Part shown: piece by piece, positions 17,941 to 26,324 of the stretch
Numbering within the stretch: the first letter of the stretch is position 1
Layout: the number at the start of each line of letters is the position of its first letter
Assembly (NCBI RefSeq): GCF_040049215.1
Contig: NZ_JBDZDN010000002.1
Location: forward strand, 620,001 to 684,000
Source of the DNA: Mesorhizobium_K sp040049215
GTDB taxonomy: Bacteria; Pseudomonadota; Alphaproteobacteria; Rhizobiales; Rhizobiaceae
Length of the DNA: 64,000 nucleotides
Direction: 5' to 3'
Made by a program: the position numbers and the translations under genes
The notes under the pieces: generated by a model
The model's database searches: none
Seen by the model: only the letters and a program-made list of their open reading frames with translations
What the model was told of the DNA's origin: nothing

Positions 17941-19053
17941 TCAGCCCATATCGAGCGTGACGGCGACGGGACAATGATCCGACGCCTTGGGCCGGTCCCA
18001 GCCGGTGCGTGGATAGCGCTCGACTTCCTGTCCGGGCGGGAATGGCGTGCGCCAAGGCTGGCCGCCGCGGACGATTTCGGGGATGGCCTTGGCGTTGTGC
18101 CGCGCCAGCGCGGGCGAGAGCAGGATATAGTCGAGCTGGCAGAGATGCCGCTCCTGCGGGCCGCGCGTGTGATAGAGCGTCCAGCGGTCGAGGACGGGCC
18201 GCCGCTCCACGATGTTCTCGCAGAAGCCGCCGTCGAGCAGCACATTGACGCTCGACTGCTCCTCGCCGACCGGCTCGAAAGCATAGCCGCCGTGCGCCTC
18301 CCCCTTGATCAGCACGCGCTCGCGGTAATCGTTGAGATCGCCGCAGATGACCCAATGCTTGTCGCCGACGTGGTCCTTGCCGAAGCGGTCCTCGATGATG
18401 CGGCGCACGGCCTGCGCCTCCGCTAGGCGTATCGGCATGGTCGCCTCGCGTCCGTCGAGCCCGTTGCGCGGGCTGCCCATCGACTTGAAATGCACGGAGT
18501 AGATGGTCAGCGGCTGGCCGGCGATCGTAACGTCGATCTCCAGGCAGTCGCGGCGGAAGATGCGCTCATTCTCGGCCTCGCCGAGCGCCGAGAGTTCCGG
18601 CGTGTGCAGACCGAAATCGGCATAGGTGACATGCGCGTGGCTGGTCATGCGCACGAATTCGATCGGTTGGCCGTGTGCGGTCTCGGGGCGCAGCATGACG
18701 GCGACGTCGATGCCGCGCGCATCGTTGCCGGACGTCGTGTATTTCTGGCGGTAGCCCTGCCCTATCATCTTGAAGAGATAGCCGTATTCGAAAGCCTGCA
18801 GCGCTTCCAGATTGTCGACCTCCTGCAGGCAGAAGATGTCCGCGCGGGCAGCGGCGATGGCGAGCGCCGTGAGCTGGCGGGTGTCGTCGGCATGCGCGAT
18901 GGTGCGAGCCTGCTCGAGCAGGCGGTATTCCGCCTCGTTCTTGATCTCGAACAGCGCGAGCGTCCGATCCTGCCGGAGCTCGTTGCGGAAGCCCGAGTAG
19001 TCGAACCTGTTCATCAGGTTCTCGACATTGAAGGTGGCGATGCGAAGCGACAT
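17941..19053 (-). CDS. Endonuclease/exonuclease/phosphatase (EEP) family protein
   Basis: A 370-residue EEP-fold metalloenzyme starting at MSLRIATFNVENLMNR. Conserved catalytic motifs: ATFNVENL near 6-13 (metal Asn), FCLQEVDN (metal Glu), IYSVHFKSM, CGDLNDY (Asp/Asn pair) and the C-terminal ASDHCPVAV with the catalytic His. Substrates in this family range from DNA to phosphoinositides; no signal peptide is evident, so it is probably a cytoplasmic nuclease or phosphodiesterase. It is followed closely by the NUDIX gene. Confidence 0.88.
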   Translation of the reverse strand: MSLRIATFNVENLMNRFDYSGFRNELRQDRTLALFEIKNEAEYRLLEQARTIAHADDTRQLTALAIAAARADIFCLQEVDNLEALQAFEYGYLFKMIGQGYRQKYTTSGNDARGIDVAVMLRPETAHGQPIEFVRMTSHAHVTYADFGLHTPELSALGEAENERIFRRDCLEIDVTIAGQPLTIYSVHFKSMGSPRNGLDGREATMPIRLAEAQAVRRIIEDRFGKDHVGDKHWVICGDLNDYRERVLIKGEAHGGYAFEPVGEEQSSVNVLLDGGFCENIVERRPVLDRWTLYHTRGPQERHLCQLDYILLSPALARHNAKAIPEIVRGGQPWRTPFPPGQEVERYPRTGWDRPKASDHCPVAVTLDMG

Positions 19054-19227
19054 GGACGCGACCTTTGCCCGCAAGCGCGTCCGATGACAAGGCCGCCCCT
19101 GGCAAGCCATCCCGGGAAGCCATCCCGGCATCGTTCATCCTGCGTTCAGGCGGCAGGACCGATAATCTGCCATTTCGCCGGAAGGCGGGCGTAGCCAATG
19201 GCCTTCCGGGTTTCCAGGAGGATGAGC

Positions 19228-19683
19228 ATGAAAACGCGCTTCTTCTCATATGTCCGCAACGGCATGCTGGCGCTCGGCGTTGCGGCAGGCCTTTCCGTTC
19301 CGGCGGCGGCGGCGCCGCTCTCGGGTCCGAGCCGAACGGCCATCGCGCCGGCGGCGGCTGAAGCGGACACGATGCAGATCCACTACCGCCGCTACAATCG
19401 CCGGTATGACTGCTATCGCTTCGGCGGTTGCGGCTATTACGGCCGTCGCAACGATTGGCGCTATCGGTACTACCGCCCCTACCGCCACTACAATCCCGGT
19501 ATCTATCTAGGCCTCGGCGTGCCGATATACAGGTACTATGCGCAGCCGCGAAGGTACTATCGCGACGGAGGTTCGGCGCATGTCCGGTGGTGCTACGATC
19601 GCTACCGTTCGTACCGGGCGTGGGACAACACCTACCAACCCTATCACGGTCCACGCCGGCAGTGCTGGTCGCCCTATAGTTGA
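19228..19683 (+). CDS. BA14K family exported protein
   Basis: A 151-residue product. I chose ATG 19228 because GGAGG sits 6 nt before it; ATG 19222 is an alternative. It has a signal peptide (MLALGVAAGLSVPAAAA), a Tyr/Arg-rich middle (RRYNRRYDCYRFGG, YRYYRPYRHY) and a C-terminal BA14K signature HVRWCYDRYRSYRAWDNTY, with the terminal Cys-Trp pair RRQCWSPYS. BA14K was described as an immunoreactive lectin-like envelope protein of Brucella and is confined largely to Hyphomicrobiales. A strong terminator follows. Confidence 0.88.
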   Translation: MKTRFFSYVRNGMLALGVAAGLSVPAAAAPLSGPSRTAIAPAAAEADTMQIHYRRYNRRYDCYRFGGCGYYGRRNDWRYRYYRPYRHYNPGIYLGLGVPIYRYYAQPRRYYRDGGSAHVRWCYDRYRSYRAWDNTYQPYHGPRRQCWSPYS

Positions 19684-19692
19684 GCGGTTGCG

Positions 19693-19723
19693 GGAAGGCT
19701 GCGCGCATTCCGTGCAGCCTTCC
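19693..19723 (+). terminator. Rho-independent terminator after the BA14K gene
   Basis: Perfect 10-bp stem GGAAGGCTGC / GCAGCCTTCC with an 11-nt loop, 10 nt after the stop codon, followed by GATTTTG. Confidence 0.8.
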
Positions 19724-19823
19724 GATTTTGCAGAGAATTCAACGATTTGCGCAGCCGGAATTAACGGCTCGTGAAGCATATCCACTTAGTGTCCGCTTCA
19801 CACGAACAGCAGGGAAAAACAGG

Positions 19824-20117
19824 ATGGCACTGCCAGCCGAGTCCAATTCGCCGCGGGAGCACCGGCGGCGCGTTCTCAAAGGCGCGGCGATCCTCTCCGG
19901 CATCACGAACTCGGTGGTGCAATGCACGATCCGCAACATGCACGCGCATGGCGCGGAACTGGTCGTGGCCGCCGAAGCGCGGGTCCCGGCCGAATTCCTG
20001 CTCTACGTGCCCGCCGACGCTATCGGCTACCGTTCGACCCTGAAATGGCGAAAGCTCGACCGCTGCGGCGTCAGCTTCTCCGGTACCGAGCCGAAGCCGC
20101 ACTGGCACTACGGATAG
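19824..20117 (+). CDS. PilZ domain protein
   Basis: A 97-residue single-domain protein; ATG 19824 follows CAGGGAAAAACAGG. The N-terminal PREHRRRVLKGA fits the RxxxR c-di-GMP-binding arm of PilZ domains, and CTIRNMHAHGAEL takes the place of the (D/N)xSxxG motif, here degenerate because Ser is replaced by His. Alphaproteobacterial stand-alone PilZ proteins of this length are common. Ligand binding is likely but weakened by the altered second motif. The window also holds a diguanylate cyclase at 39.9 kb. Confidence 0.75.
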   Translation: MALPAESNSPREHRRRVLKGAAILSGITNSVVQCTIRNMHAHGAELVVAAEARVPAEFLLYVPADAIGYRSTLKWRKLDRCGVSFSGTEPKPHWHYG

Positions 20118-20140
20118 ACGCGAACGCCGCCGCGCGGCCG

Positions 20141-20650
20141 TCAGAAGCGCGACGGCAGTTTGCAGCCGCTGTATACCGTTACCTGCGCCGTGCAGGTAAC
20201 AGTCCTGGTGTCTCCTCCGAAGCTGCGTGCCGAGGTTGTAGTATAGGTGTACTGCCGTTTCGTCATTTCGAGGAACGGCACACAGTCGCCCGCGCACTCC
20301 CAACTCACGCTGATCTGGGCTATCTTCGCGTCAAGCTGCTTGTCCGCGGCAAGCTTGGCGGTTGCTCCCCCGCTGACATCGAAGGCCGCCTCCTCCGCGG
20401 TTGTCCACTCCCACTCCCACTGCCAATCGCTGCTGCTGGCGCTGAGGGTTTGGACGTTGGTCGCAGTGCACGGCAGCGAGGTGGTGACCCCTGAATCCTT
20501 GGCGCCGTCTCCCTTCATCCTGCGCAAGGCTTCCGCGGCAATCTCCTCGGCAATCTTCTCGCCGACTTTCTCGATGACCTTCTTGGCAATTTCCTCTTTG
20601 ATGCCGGCCTCGACCAAGTCGCCGGCCCGCCTTTCCTGCTTGCTGGGCAT
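20141..20650 (-). CDS. Hypothetical protein with amphipathic N-terminal helix and Cys-containing C-terminal domain
   Basis: A 169-residue ORF starting at MPSKQERRAGDL with GGGAGGTAAGC upstream. Residues 1-45 form a charged helix (EEIAKKVIEKVGEKIAEEIA); the rest is Thr/Ser/Trp rich (SDWQWEWEWTT) with five cysteines. The last segment, VTCTAQVTVYSGCKLPSRF, looks like beta strands. There is no signal peptide or membrane segment, and I do not recognise the family. The 260 bp upstream are distinctly AT-rich for this genome (for example a TATATATATA-like run near 20800). That hints at transfer or a strong upstream regulatory region; I see no other gene there. Confidence 0.6.
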   Translation of the reverse strand: MPSKQERRAGDLVEAGIKEEIAKKVIEKVGEKIAEEIAAEALRRMKGDGAKDSGVTTSLPCTATNVQTLSASSSDWQWEWEWTTAEEAAFDVSGGATAKLAADKQLDAKIAQISVSWECAGDCVPFLEMTKRQYTYTTTSARSFGGDTRTVTCTAQVTVYSGCKLPSRF

Positions 20651-20912
20651 GCTTACCTCCCTCAAAACGGTCGATCGAATCGACCAAAGGTCATGCAATG
20701 CGTGACAGGTTTCTATGGCCCTTGGGCCGCGAACAAGATTACGCGTCAAATCTCAAGCAATCAACAAATTCAATTCGAATAGCTTACATGTAAATCTATA
20801 TATATATTTCAGCATTCAGAGTTGAATGAAACAGCCCCCTGCTCGGAAGCAGGGAGCCGCCACATTGCGAAGCATCGAAACCTGGACCGGTCTGCGCGGC
20901 AGAAGGTGTCGC

Positions 20913-21932
20913 TCAGTTCTTCGCCTTGTCGACCAGCTTGTTCTTGCCGATCCACGGCATCATTGCGCGCAGTTTCTCACCGACTTCCTCGATCTGGTGG
21001 CTGTCGTTCATGCGGCGGATGCCCTTGAAGCGCGACAGGCCGGCGCGGTATTCCTGCATCCATTCCGAGGTGAACTTGCCGGTCTGGATATCCTTCAGCA
21101 CGCGCTTCATCTCGGCCTTGGTTTCGGCGGTGATGATGCGCGGGCCCGAAACGTACTCGCCCCACTCCGCGGTATTGGAGATCGAGTAGTTCATGTTGGC
21201 GATGCCCCCTTCGTAGATCAGGTCTACGATCAGCTTCACCTCGTGCAGGCACTCGAAATAGGCCATCTCGGGCGCGTAGCCGGCCTCGACCAGCGTCTCG
21301 AAGCCGGCGCGGATGAGCTCGACCAAACCGCCGCAGAGCACCACCTGCTCGCCGAACAGATCAGTCTCGCATTCTTCCTTGAAATTTGTCTCGATGATGC
21401 CCGAGCGGCCGCCGCCGACGCCGCAGGCGTAGGAAAGGCCGAGGTCGAGCGCGTTGCCGGAGGCGTCCTGGTGCACGGCGACCAGGCACGGCACGCCGCC
21501 GCCCTTCTGGTATTCGCCGCGCACGGTGTGGCCAGGGCCTTTCGGGGCGACCATCAGCACGTCGACGGTCTTCTTCGGCTCGATCAGGCCGAAATGCACG
21601 TTGAGGCCGTGCGCGAAGGCGATCGCCGCGCCGTCGCGGATGTTCGGCGCGATCTCGTCGCGATAGATATCGGCCTGCAACTCGTCCGGGGTCGCCATCA
21701 TCATCAGGTCCGCCCACTTGGCGACTTCGGCCACCGACATGACCTTCAGCCCGTCGGCCTCGACCTTCTTGGCCGTCGCCGAGCCGGCCTTGAGGCCGAT
21801 CGCAATGTCCTTGACGCCCGACTCCTTGAGGTTGAGCGCATGCGCCCGGCCCTGGCTGCCGTAGCCGATGATGGCTACCTTCTTGCCCTTGATGAGATTG
21901 AGATCGGCGTCGCGATCGTAGTAGACACGCAT
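20913..21932 (-). CDS. ilvC: Ketol-acid reductoisomerase (class I)
   Basis: A 339-residue enzyme that isomerises and reduces acetolactate or acetohydroxybutyrate with NADPH in valine, leucine and isoleucine synthesis. Visible: nucleotide-binding GYGSQG at 23-28, DELQADIY, the catalytic His108 in FAHGLNVHFG, APKGPGHTVR, and Mg-ligand motifs around GIIETNFKEECETDLFGEQ and SNTAEWGEY. Length and motifs fit the short (class I) form. It is separated from ilvIH by 12.5 kb here; a TetR gene precedes it on the same strand with a 21-nt gap. Confidence 0.97.
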   Translation of the reverse strand: MRVYYDRDADLNLIKGKKVAIIGYGSQGRAHALNLKESGVKDIAIGLKAGSATAKKVEADGLKVMSVAEVAKWADLMMMATPDELQADIYRDEIAPNIRDGAAIAFAHGLNVHFGLIEPKKTVDVLMVAPKGPGHTVRGEYQKGGGVPCLVAVHQDASGNALDLGLSYACGVGGGRSGIIETNFKEECETDLFGEQVVLCGGLVELIRAGFETLVEAGYAPEMAYFECLHEVKLIVDLIYEGGIANMNYSISNTAEWGEYVSGPRIITAETKAEMKRVLKDIQTGKFTSEWMQEYRAGLSRFKGIRRMNDSHQIEEVGEKLRAMMPWIGKNKLVDKAKN

Positions 21933-21953
21933 GATACGTTTCCTTCCTGGTTA

Positions 21954-22604
21954 TCAGAGCGAACGGATTTTCGGGCGGGTTCCTCCCGCCTCGAAAAGGG
22001 TGAAAAACTGGTCGACGGCGCGCTTTGAGTCGCGCTCGATCGCGGCGGCAGAAAGCTTCAGCGGATCGCCGAGCAGAAGGCGGATCTGCACATCGCGCCC
22101 GACCAGCCCGAAGAAGCTGCGGAACGCATCTTCCGCATCGTCGAAGGCAAGCAGCCCGGCCGCCCTGCCCGCCTCGAGCAGCGGCTTCAGCCGCTCGCCG
22201 ATGGCGAAGCGGCCGTTCTCGAGCACCATCCTGCCGAGATTGCTCTTGCCGGAAGCCGCGTGGCTCACCGCCACACGGTTGAGCGCGATCGAGGTGCGGC
22301 TTGAAATGACTTTCAGCCAGTTGGCGGCGAACGCTTCCAGGCTGTCGCGCAACGCCTCGGCGTCGAGCTTCTGCCGGTCGTAGTTGCCTGCGCGCACCTT
22401 GGACGCCTGCCAGCGCACGGTCGCCGCAAGCAGCCCGTCGCGGTCACCGAACCATTTGTAGAGGGTCTCCTTGGAGCAGCTCGCGCGCTTGGCGACCGCC
22501 GTCATTGTGATCTGGTCGCCGCCCTCGACCAGGAGGTCGAGCACGGCGTCGAGCACCGCCTGCTGGCGCTCGGTGGGGGCCTGTTCGGAATCTGCTGCTG
22601 ACAA
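21954..22604 (-). CDS. TetR/AcrR family transcriptional regulator
   Basis: A 216-residue regulator. The reading starts at TTG 22604 (no ATG is available before the DNA-binding domain). The helix-turn-helix is clear: ITMTAVAKRASCSKETLYKWFGDRDGLLAA near 32-60. The C-terminal ligand domain is a diverged TetR_C. Its promoter contains a 22-bp near-palindrome, probably its own operator. It lies 21 nt upstream of ilvC on the same strand, so read-through into ilvC is possible; whether it controls ilvC is not shown by sequence. Confidence 0.88.
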   Translation of the reverse strand: MSAADSEQAPTERQQAVLDAVLDLLVEGGDQITMTAVAKRASCSKETLYKWFGDRDGLLAATVRWQASKVRAGNYDRQKLDAEALRDSLEAFAANWLKVISSRTSIALNRVAVSHAASGKSNLGRMVLENGRFAIGERLKPLLEAGRAAGLLAFDDAEDAFRSFFGLVGRDVQIRLLLGDPLKLSAAAIERDSKRAVDQFFTLFEAGGTRPKIRSL

Positions 22605-22610
22605 TGGGTG

Positions 22611-22632
22611 AACCGTACCGTACGTTACGGTT
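22611..22632. promoter_or_regulatory. Palindromic operator candidate for the adjacent TetR
   Basis: The 22-mer has arms AACCGTA and TACGGTT around a self-complementary CGTACG, with one mismatched pair. It begins 7 nt upstream of the regulator start, the normal place for an autoregulating TetR operator. Confidence 0.65.
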
Positions 22633-22775
22633 CGGTCAACTATCCCGAACGGCTTTGCGCGTCAACGGGAATCGCCCTCAGCTTGACGGCGCTGACCCCC
22701 CACCTGCCCGTCGTTGCGCCCGGGCGATAGGCGACCGGCACGCCAGCACCGGCAACGGCCGGCAAGCGGCGGAAA

Positions 22776-23186
22776 TCAGTTGGAAACGGCGTCGAAACGT
22801 TGGCGCGCCGCGCGTACCTTGTCGAAATTGTTCTCCGCCCAGTTGAGCACGTGCTGCAGCGAATCGTACATCGCCTGCCCCATGTCGGTCAGGCTGTATT
22901 CGACGCTCGGCGGCTTGGTTGGGAAAACCTCGCGGTGCACGTAGCCGTCGCGCTGCAGGTCGCGCAGCGTCTGGGTGAGCATGCGCTGCGAAATGTCGGG
23001 CACCAGGCGGCGTAGTTCGCCGAAACGATAGGGTCGCTCGGCAAGCGCCATCAGGAGAAGAGCGCTCCATTTGCCGAAGACGTTCTGCACCACGTTGCGG
23101 ATCGGACAGTTCGCAAGTCCGCCCTCGCCGGCGTTGGCGCGGTAGATCTCGATCTTCTGGCGGGCCGAGGCGGGTCTGGCATCCAT
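22776..23186 (-). CDS. HxlR family winged-helix regulator (QorR/YtfH-like)
   Basis: A 136-residue protein. The HxlR signature starts with the conserved cysteine in ANCPIRNVVQNVFGKWSALLL (Cys27) and continues with the wing helix RRLVPDISQRMLTQTLRDLQRDGYV and the wing VFPTKPPSVEYSLTDMG. In this family the N-terminal Cys is often the redox or electrophile sensor, as in YodB and QorR. It is divergent from a quinone oxidoreductase-like gene, matching the E. coli ytfH/ytfG (qorR/qorB) arrangement, so it probably represses that gene and responds to quinones or aldehydes. Confidence 0.9.
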   Translation of the reverse strand: MDARPASARQKIEIYRANAGEGGLANCPIRNVVQNVFGKWSALLLMALAERPYRFGELRRLVPDISQRMLTQTLRDLQRDGYVHREVFPTKPPSVEYSLTDMGQAMYDSLQHVLNWAENNFDKVRAARQRFDAVSN

Positions 23187-23204
23187 CGGTGGTTCCTTTT
23201 TTGT

Positions 23205-23267
23205 GACCAGCGCATTCCAAACTGCCTTCTTTACCGCGAGCAGTCAATTACTATTCTAGCGCTGGTC
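23205..23267. promoter_or_regulatory. Spaced inverted repeat in the HxlR/oxidoreductase divergent promoter
   Basis: GACCAGCGC (23205-23213) and its exact complement GCGCTGGTC (23259-23267) frame the intergenic region, with a second nested pair ACTGC/GCAGT (23221-23225, 23240-23244). The position between the two divergent starts suits a regulator-binding region. The 45-bp spacing is wide for one dimer and would suit two bound dimers. Confidence 0.4.
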
Positions 23268-23313
23268 TCATTTTGAGAGCTTGTACCGAACCGCAACGCA
23301 AGGACAACCGGCA

Positions 23314-24201
23314 ATGACAGACACGATCTTCGTCACCGGCGCATCGGGCCATCTCGGCCGCGCCATCATCGACAGCCTGCTTGGCGCCCAGGGCGTCCCG
23401 GCCGCCCGCGTCATCGCGGGATCCCGCAGCCCGGAAAAGCTCTCCGACCTCGCCGCCAAGGGTGTGACCGTGCGCAAGGCAGACTTCGACGATCCTGCCG
23501 GGCTCGAGCAGGCGTTCGCGGGCGCCGGCACCGTGCTCGTCATCTCGACCGACGCGCTCGACGGCGCCGGCACGCGCCTGCGCCAGCACAGGGCGGCCAT
23601 CGCGGCGGCGGCCAAGGCGGGCGCCAAGCGCATCGCCTATACATCGCTGCCCGATCCGGAGACCTCGAAGGTCAGCTTCGCGCCGGATCACCTGCGTTCC
23701 GAAGAAGCCGTGAAGGCAACCGGACTGCCCTACCTGATCTTCCGCAACAACTGGTACCAGGAGAATCTCCTGATGGCGCTGCCGCAGGCCGTCGCCTCCG
23801 GCCAGTGGTACTCTTCCGCGGGCGATGGACGCATTCCCCATGCGGCGCGCGACGATATCGCGGCCGCGATCGCCGGGGCGCTCGCCAACCCGCCGGCGGT
23901 CAGCACGACCTATACGCTGACCGGCTCCGAGGCGCTGACGACCGACGAGGTCGCGGGGCTGGCGAGCGGGATCCTTGGCAAGACGGTCCAGGTCGTACAT
24001 GTGACGGACGAACAGCTCGCCGGCGGCATGAAGGCGGCCGGCGTGCCCGAACCGTTCATCCCGACCCTGGTATCCTTCGACACGGCCGCACGCACCGGCG
24101 GGCTGGCAACCGTCACCAGTGACCTCGAAACGCTGTCCGGCAGAAAGCCGCGGCCGCTCGCGGCCTTCCTGGAAGCCAACAAGGCAGCCTTCCCCGGCTA
24201 A
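23314..24201 (+). CDS. NmrA-type SDR, NAD(P)H:quinone oxidoreductase-like (QorB/YtfG-like)
   Basis: A 295-residue atypical short-chain dehydrogenase; ATG 23314 follows AAGGA. The Rossmann motif VTGASGHLGRA occupies residues 7-17. There is a conserved YTSLPDPETSKV segment, LIFRNNWYQENLL and a C-terminal helical substrate cap. Length and pairing with the divergent HxlR gene match E. coli QorB, which reduces quinones with NADPH and protects against redox cycling. The physiological substrate remains inferred. Confidence 0.88.
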   Translation: MTDTIFVTGASGHLGRAIIDSLLGAQGVPAARVIAGSRSPEKLSDLAAKGVTVRKADFDDPAGLEQAFAGAGTVLVISTDALDGAGTRLRQHRAAIAAAAKAGAKRIAYTSLPDPETSKVSFAPDHLRSEEAVKATGLPYLIFRNNWYQENLLMALPQAVASGQWYSSAGDGRIPHAARDDIAAAIAGALANPPAVSTTYTLTGSEALTTDEVAGLASGILGKTVQVVHVTDEQLAGGMKAAGVPEPFIPTLVSFDTAARTGGLATVTSDLETLSGRKPRPLAAFLEANKAAFPG

Positions 24202-24301
24202 GTTGAACCGACCCCGCGCCGGACTCCAGTCCATCTCGGGATCATGCGCGGATTTCGAATTGCAGCCCGGCGCGTCCGATGGGGCACGCCGCGTTGCCGC
24301 G

Positions 24302-26212
24302 TCAGATCGCAACCTGGGTTCCGATCTCGACGACGCGACCGGTTGGAATCTGGAAATACTCGGTGGCGTCCGAGGCGGTGCGGGCGAGCCCGATATAGAG
24401 CCTGTCCTGCCAGAGCGGCATGCCCGAATTCGCTGCGGCTTTCAACGATCGCCGGGACAAGAAGAACGACGTCGTCATGATGTCGAACTTCCAGCCCTGC
24501 TTGCGGCAGATGGCCATCGCCTTGGGGATGTTGGGCTGCTCCATATAGCCGAAGTTGAGCGTCACGCGCATGAAAAGGTCGTTGATCGTCTCGATGGTCG
24601 CACGGTCGCTTTCCGGCACCACCGGCTTCTGGGCGGTGACCACGCTGAGCACGACGTTCTGCTCGTGCAGCACCTTGTAGTGCTTCAGGCTGTGCATGAG
24701 TGCGGTCGGCGCGCTCTGCGGGTCGCTGGTCAGGAACACCGCGGTACCGGGCACCAGGATCGGCGGCTTCTTGGCGAGGTTGCCGGCGAGGAAATCGAGC
24801 GGAATCTCGTTCTTGCGTGTCTTGTCGAAGAGATGCCTCGACCCGCGTATCCATGTCCACATGATCATGCTCATCATGAGCGCGACGCAGATCGAGACCC
24901 ACCCGCCATCGGCGACCTTGGCCGCATTGGCGACGAAGAAGCCCGTGTCGACGACCGCAAAGACTGCGATCAGGCTGATCGTCGCGGCAAGCCGCCACTT
25001 CCAGCGGTGACGCATGACGACAAAAAGCAGCGCCGTGGTCACCAGCATTTCGCCGGTGACCGAGATGCCGTAGGCGGAGGCAAGGTCGCTTGAGGCGCCG
25101 AAGCCCACTACGAGCAGCATGACGCCGAGCGCCAGGAGCAGGTTGACGCGCGGCATGTAGATCTGGCCGGACTGCATTTCCGAGGTGTGCTGGATTTCGA
25201 AGCGCGGCAGCAGGCCGAGCTGCACCGCCTGCCGCGTCAGCGAATAGGCACCCGAAATGACCGCCTGGCTGGCGATGACGGTGGCGGCGGTAGCGAGCCC
25301 GACCATCGGCAGAAGCGCCCATTCCGGCAGCATCTCGAAGAACGGGTTCTGCGGCGTGCCGCCATGCGCTAGCACGAAGGCGCCCTGGCCGAAATAGTTG
25401 AGCAGCAAAGAAGGAAACACGATCGCGACCCAGGCGATGACGATCGGCCTGCGGCCGAAATGGCCGAGATCGACATAGAGCGCTTCCGCGCCAGTGACCG
25501 CGAGGAACACAAGGCCGATGGTGACGAATGCGACGTCGGCCTGCCCGACGAGAAAGGCGATCGCATAGTAGGGATTGACCGCGAGGAAGACGCTCGGATC
25601 GTCGGCGATATGCGAGATGCCGGAAATGGCGAGCGCAACGAACCATACCGCCGTGACCGGCCCAAAGACACTCGCCACGCTGCCCGTCCCGAATCGCTGG
25701 ACGGCGAACAGAACCGCCAGGATGACGAGCGTGATCGGCACGACGTAGGGATCGAAGGCCGGCGTCGCCACCTTCAGACCTTCCACGGCGGAAAGTACGG
25801 AGATCGCCGGCGTGATGATGGCATCGCCGAAGAAGAGCGCCGCCCCACAAATGCCGATGACGAGGATCGCGCTGCTGGCGCGCGGATAGGCGCGGCGGGC
25901 AAGCGCCATCAGCGAAAGCGTGCCGCCCTCTCCGTCATTGTCCGCCCGCAGGACGAACACCACATATTTGATCGTGACGATAAGCGTGAGCGCCCAGACG
26001 ATGAGCGACAGCACGCCGAGCACTTCCATGCGACTGGCCGCCTCGCCGCCGGACGCGGCATGCAGAGCTTCGCGGAACGCATAGATCGGGCTGGTGCCGA
26101 TATCACCATAGACCACGCCAAGAGCGCCGAGCATCAAGAGCCCGGTCCTGGTCGGGGCGTCCTTCTGTCCCGTCTGGCCGATCGCTTCGCTATCGGCTGT
26201 TTTCTGGACCAT
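24302..26212 (-). CDS. kup: Potassium transport system protein Kup
   Basis: A 636-residue KUP/HAK/KT family K+ uptake protein, starting MVQKTADSEAIG. The family core is intact: LGALGVVYGDIGTSPIYAFREAL near 28-50, about 12 membrane helices up to residue 450 including GDAIITPAISVLSAVEGL, then the cytoplasmic tail. It works as a K+/H+ symporter under low potassium. It lies alone on the minus strand, convergent with the quinone oxidoreductase gene. Confidence 0.97.
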   Translation of the reverse strand: MVQKTADSEAIGQTGQKDAPTRTGLLMLGALGVVYGDIGTSPIYAFREALHAASGGEAASRMEVLGVLSLIVWALTLIVTIKYVVFVLRADNDGEGGTLSLMALARRAYPRASSAILVIGICGAALFFGDAIITPAISVLSAVEGLKVATPAFDPYVVPITLVILAVLFAVQRFGTGSVASVFGPVTAVWFVALAISGISHIADDPSVFLAVNPYYAIAFLVGQADVAFVTIGLVFLAVTGAEALYVDLGHFGRRPIVIAWVAIVFPSLLLNYFGQGAFVLAHGGTPQNPFFEMLPEWALLPMVGLATAATVIASQAVISGAYSLTRQAVQLGLLPRFEIQHTSEMQSGQIYMPRVNLLLALGVMLLVVGFGASSDLASAYGISVTGEMLVTTALLFVVMRHRWKWRLAATISLIAVFAVVDTGFFVANAAKVADGGWVSICVALMMSMIMWTWIRGSRHLFDKTRKNEIPLDFLAGNLAKKPPILVPGTAVFLTSDPQSAPTALMHSLKHYKVLHEQNVVLSVVTAQKPVVPESDRATIETINDLFMRVTLNFGYMEQPNIPKAMAICRKQGWKFDIMTTSFFLSRRSLKAAANSGMPLWQDRLYIGLARTASDATEYFQIPTGRVVEIGTQVAI

Positions 26213-26324
26213 AAACGCTACTCCGACAAAGCGCGCGCGGCTCTACACAAAAGCGGCGCCTTTGGCAAATGCTGCGTTGCAATACCTGCCTTTCGGCGCA
26301 CACGCAATTCCGCTCCTCCCGACA

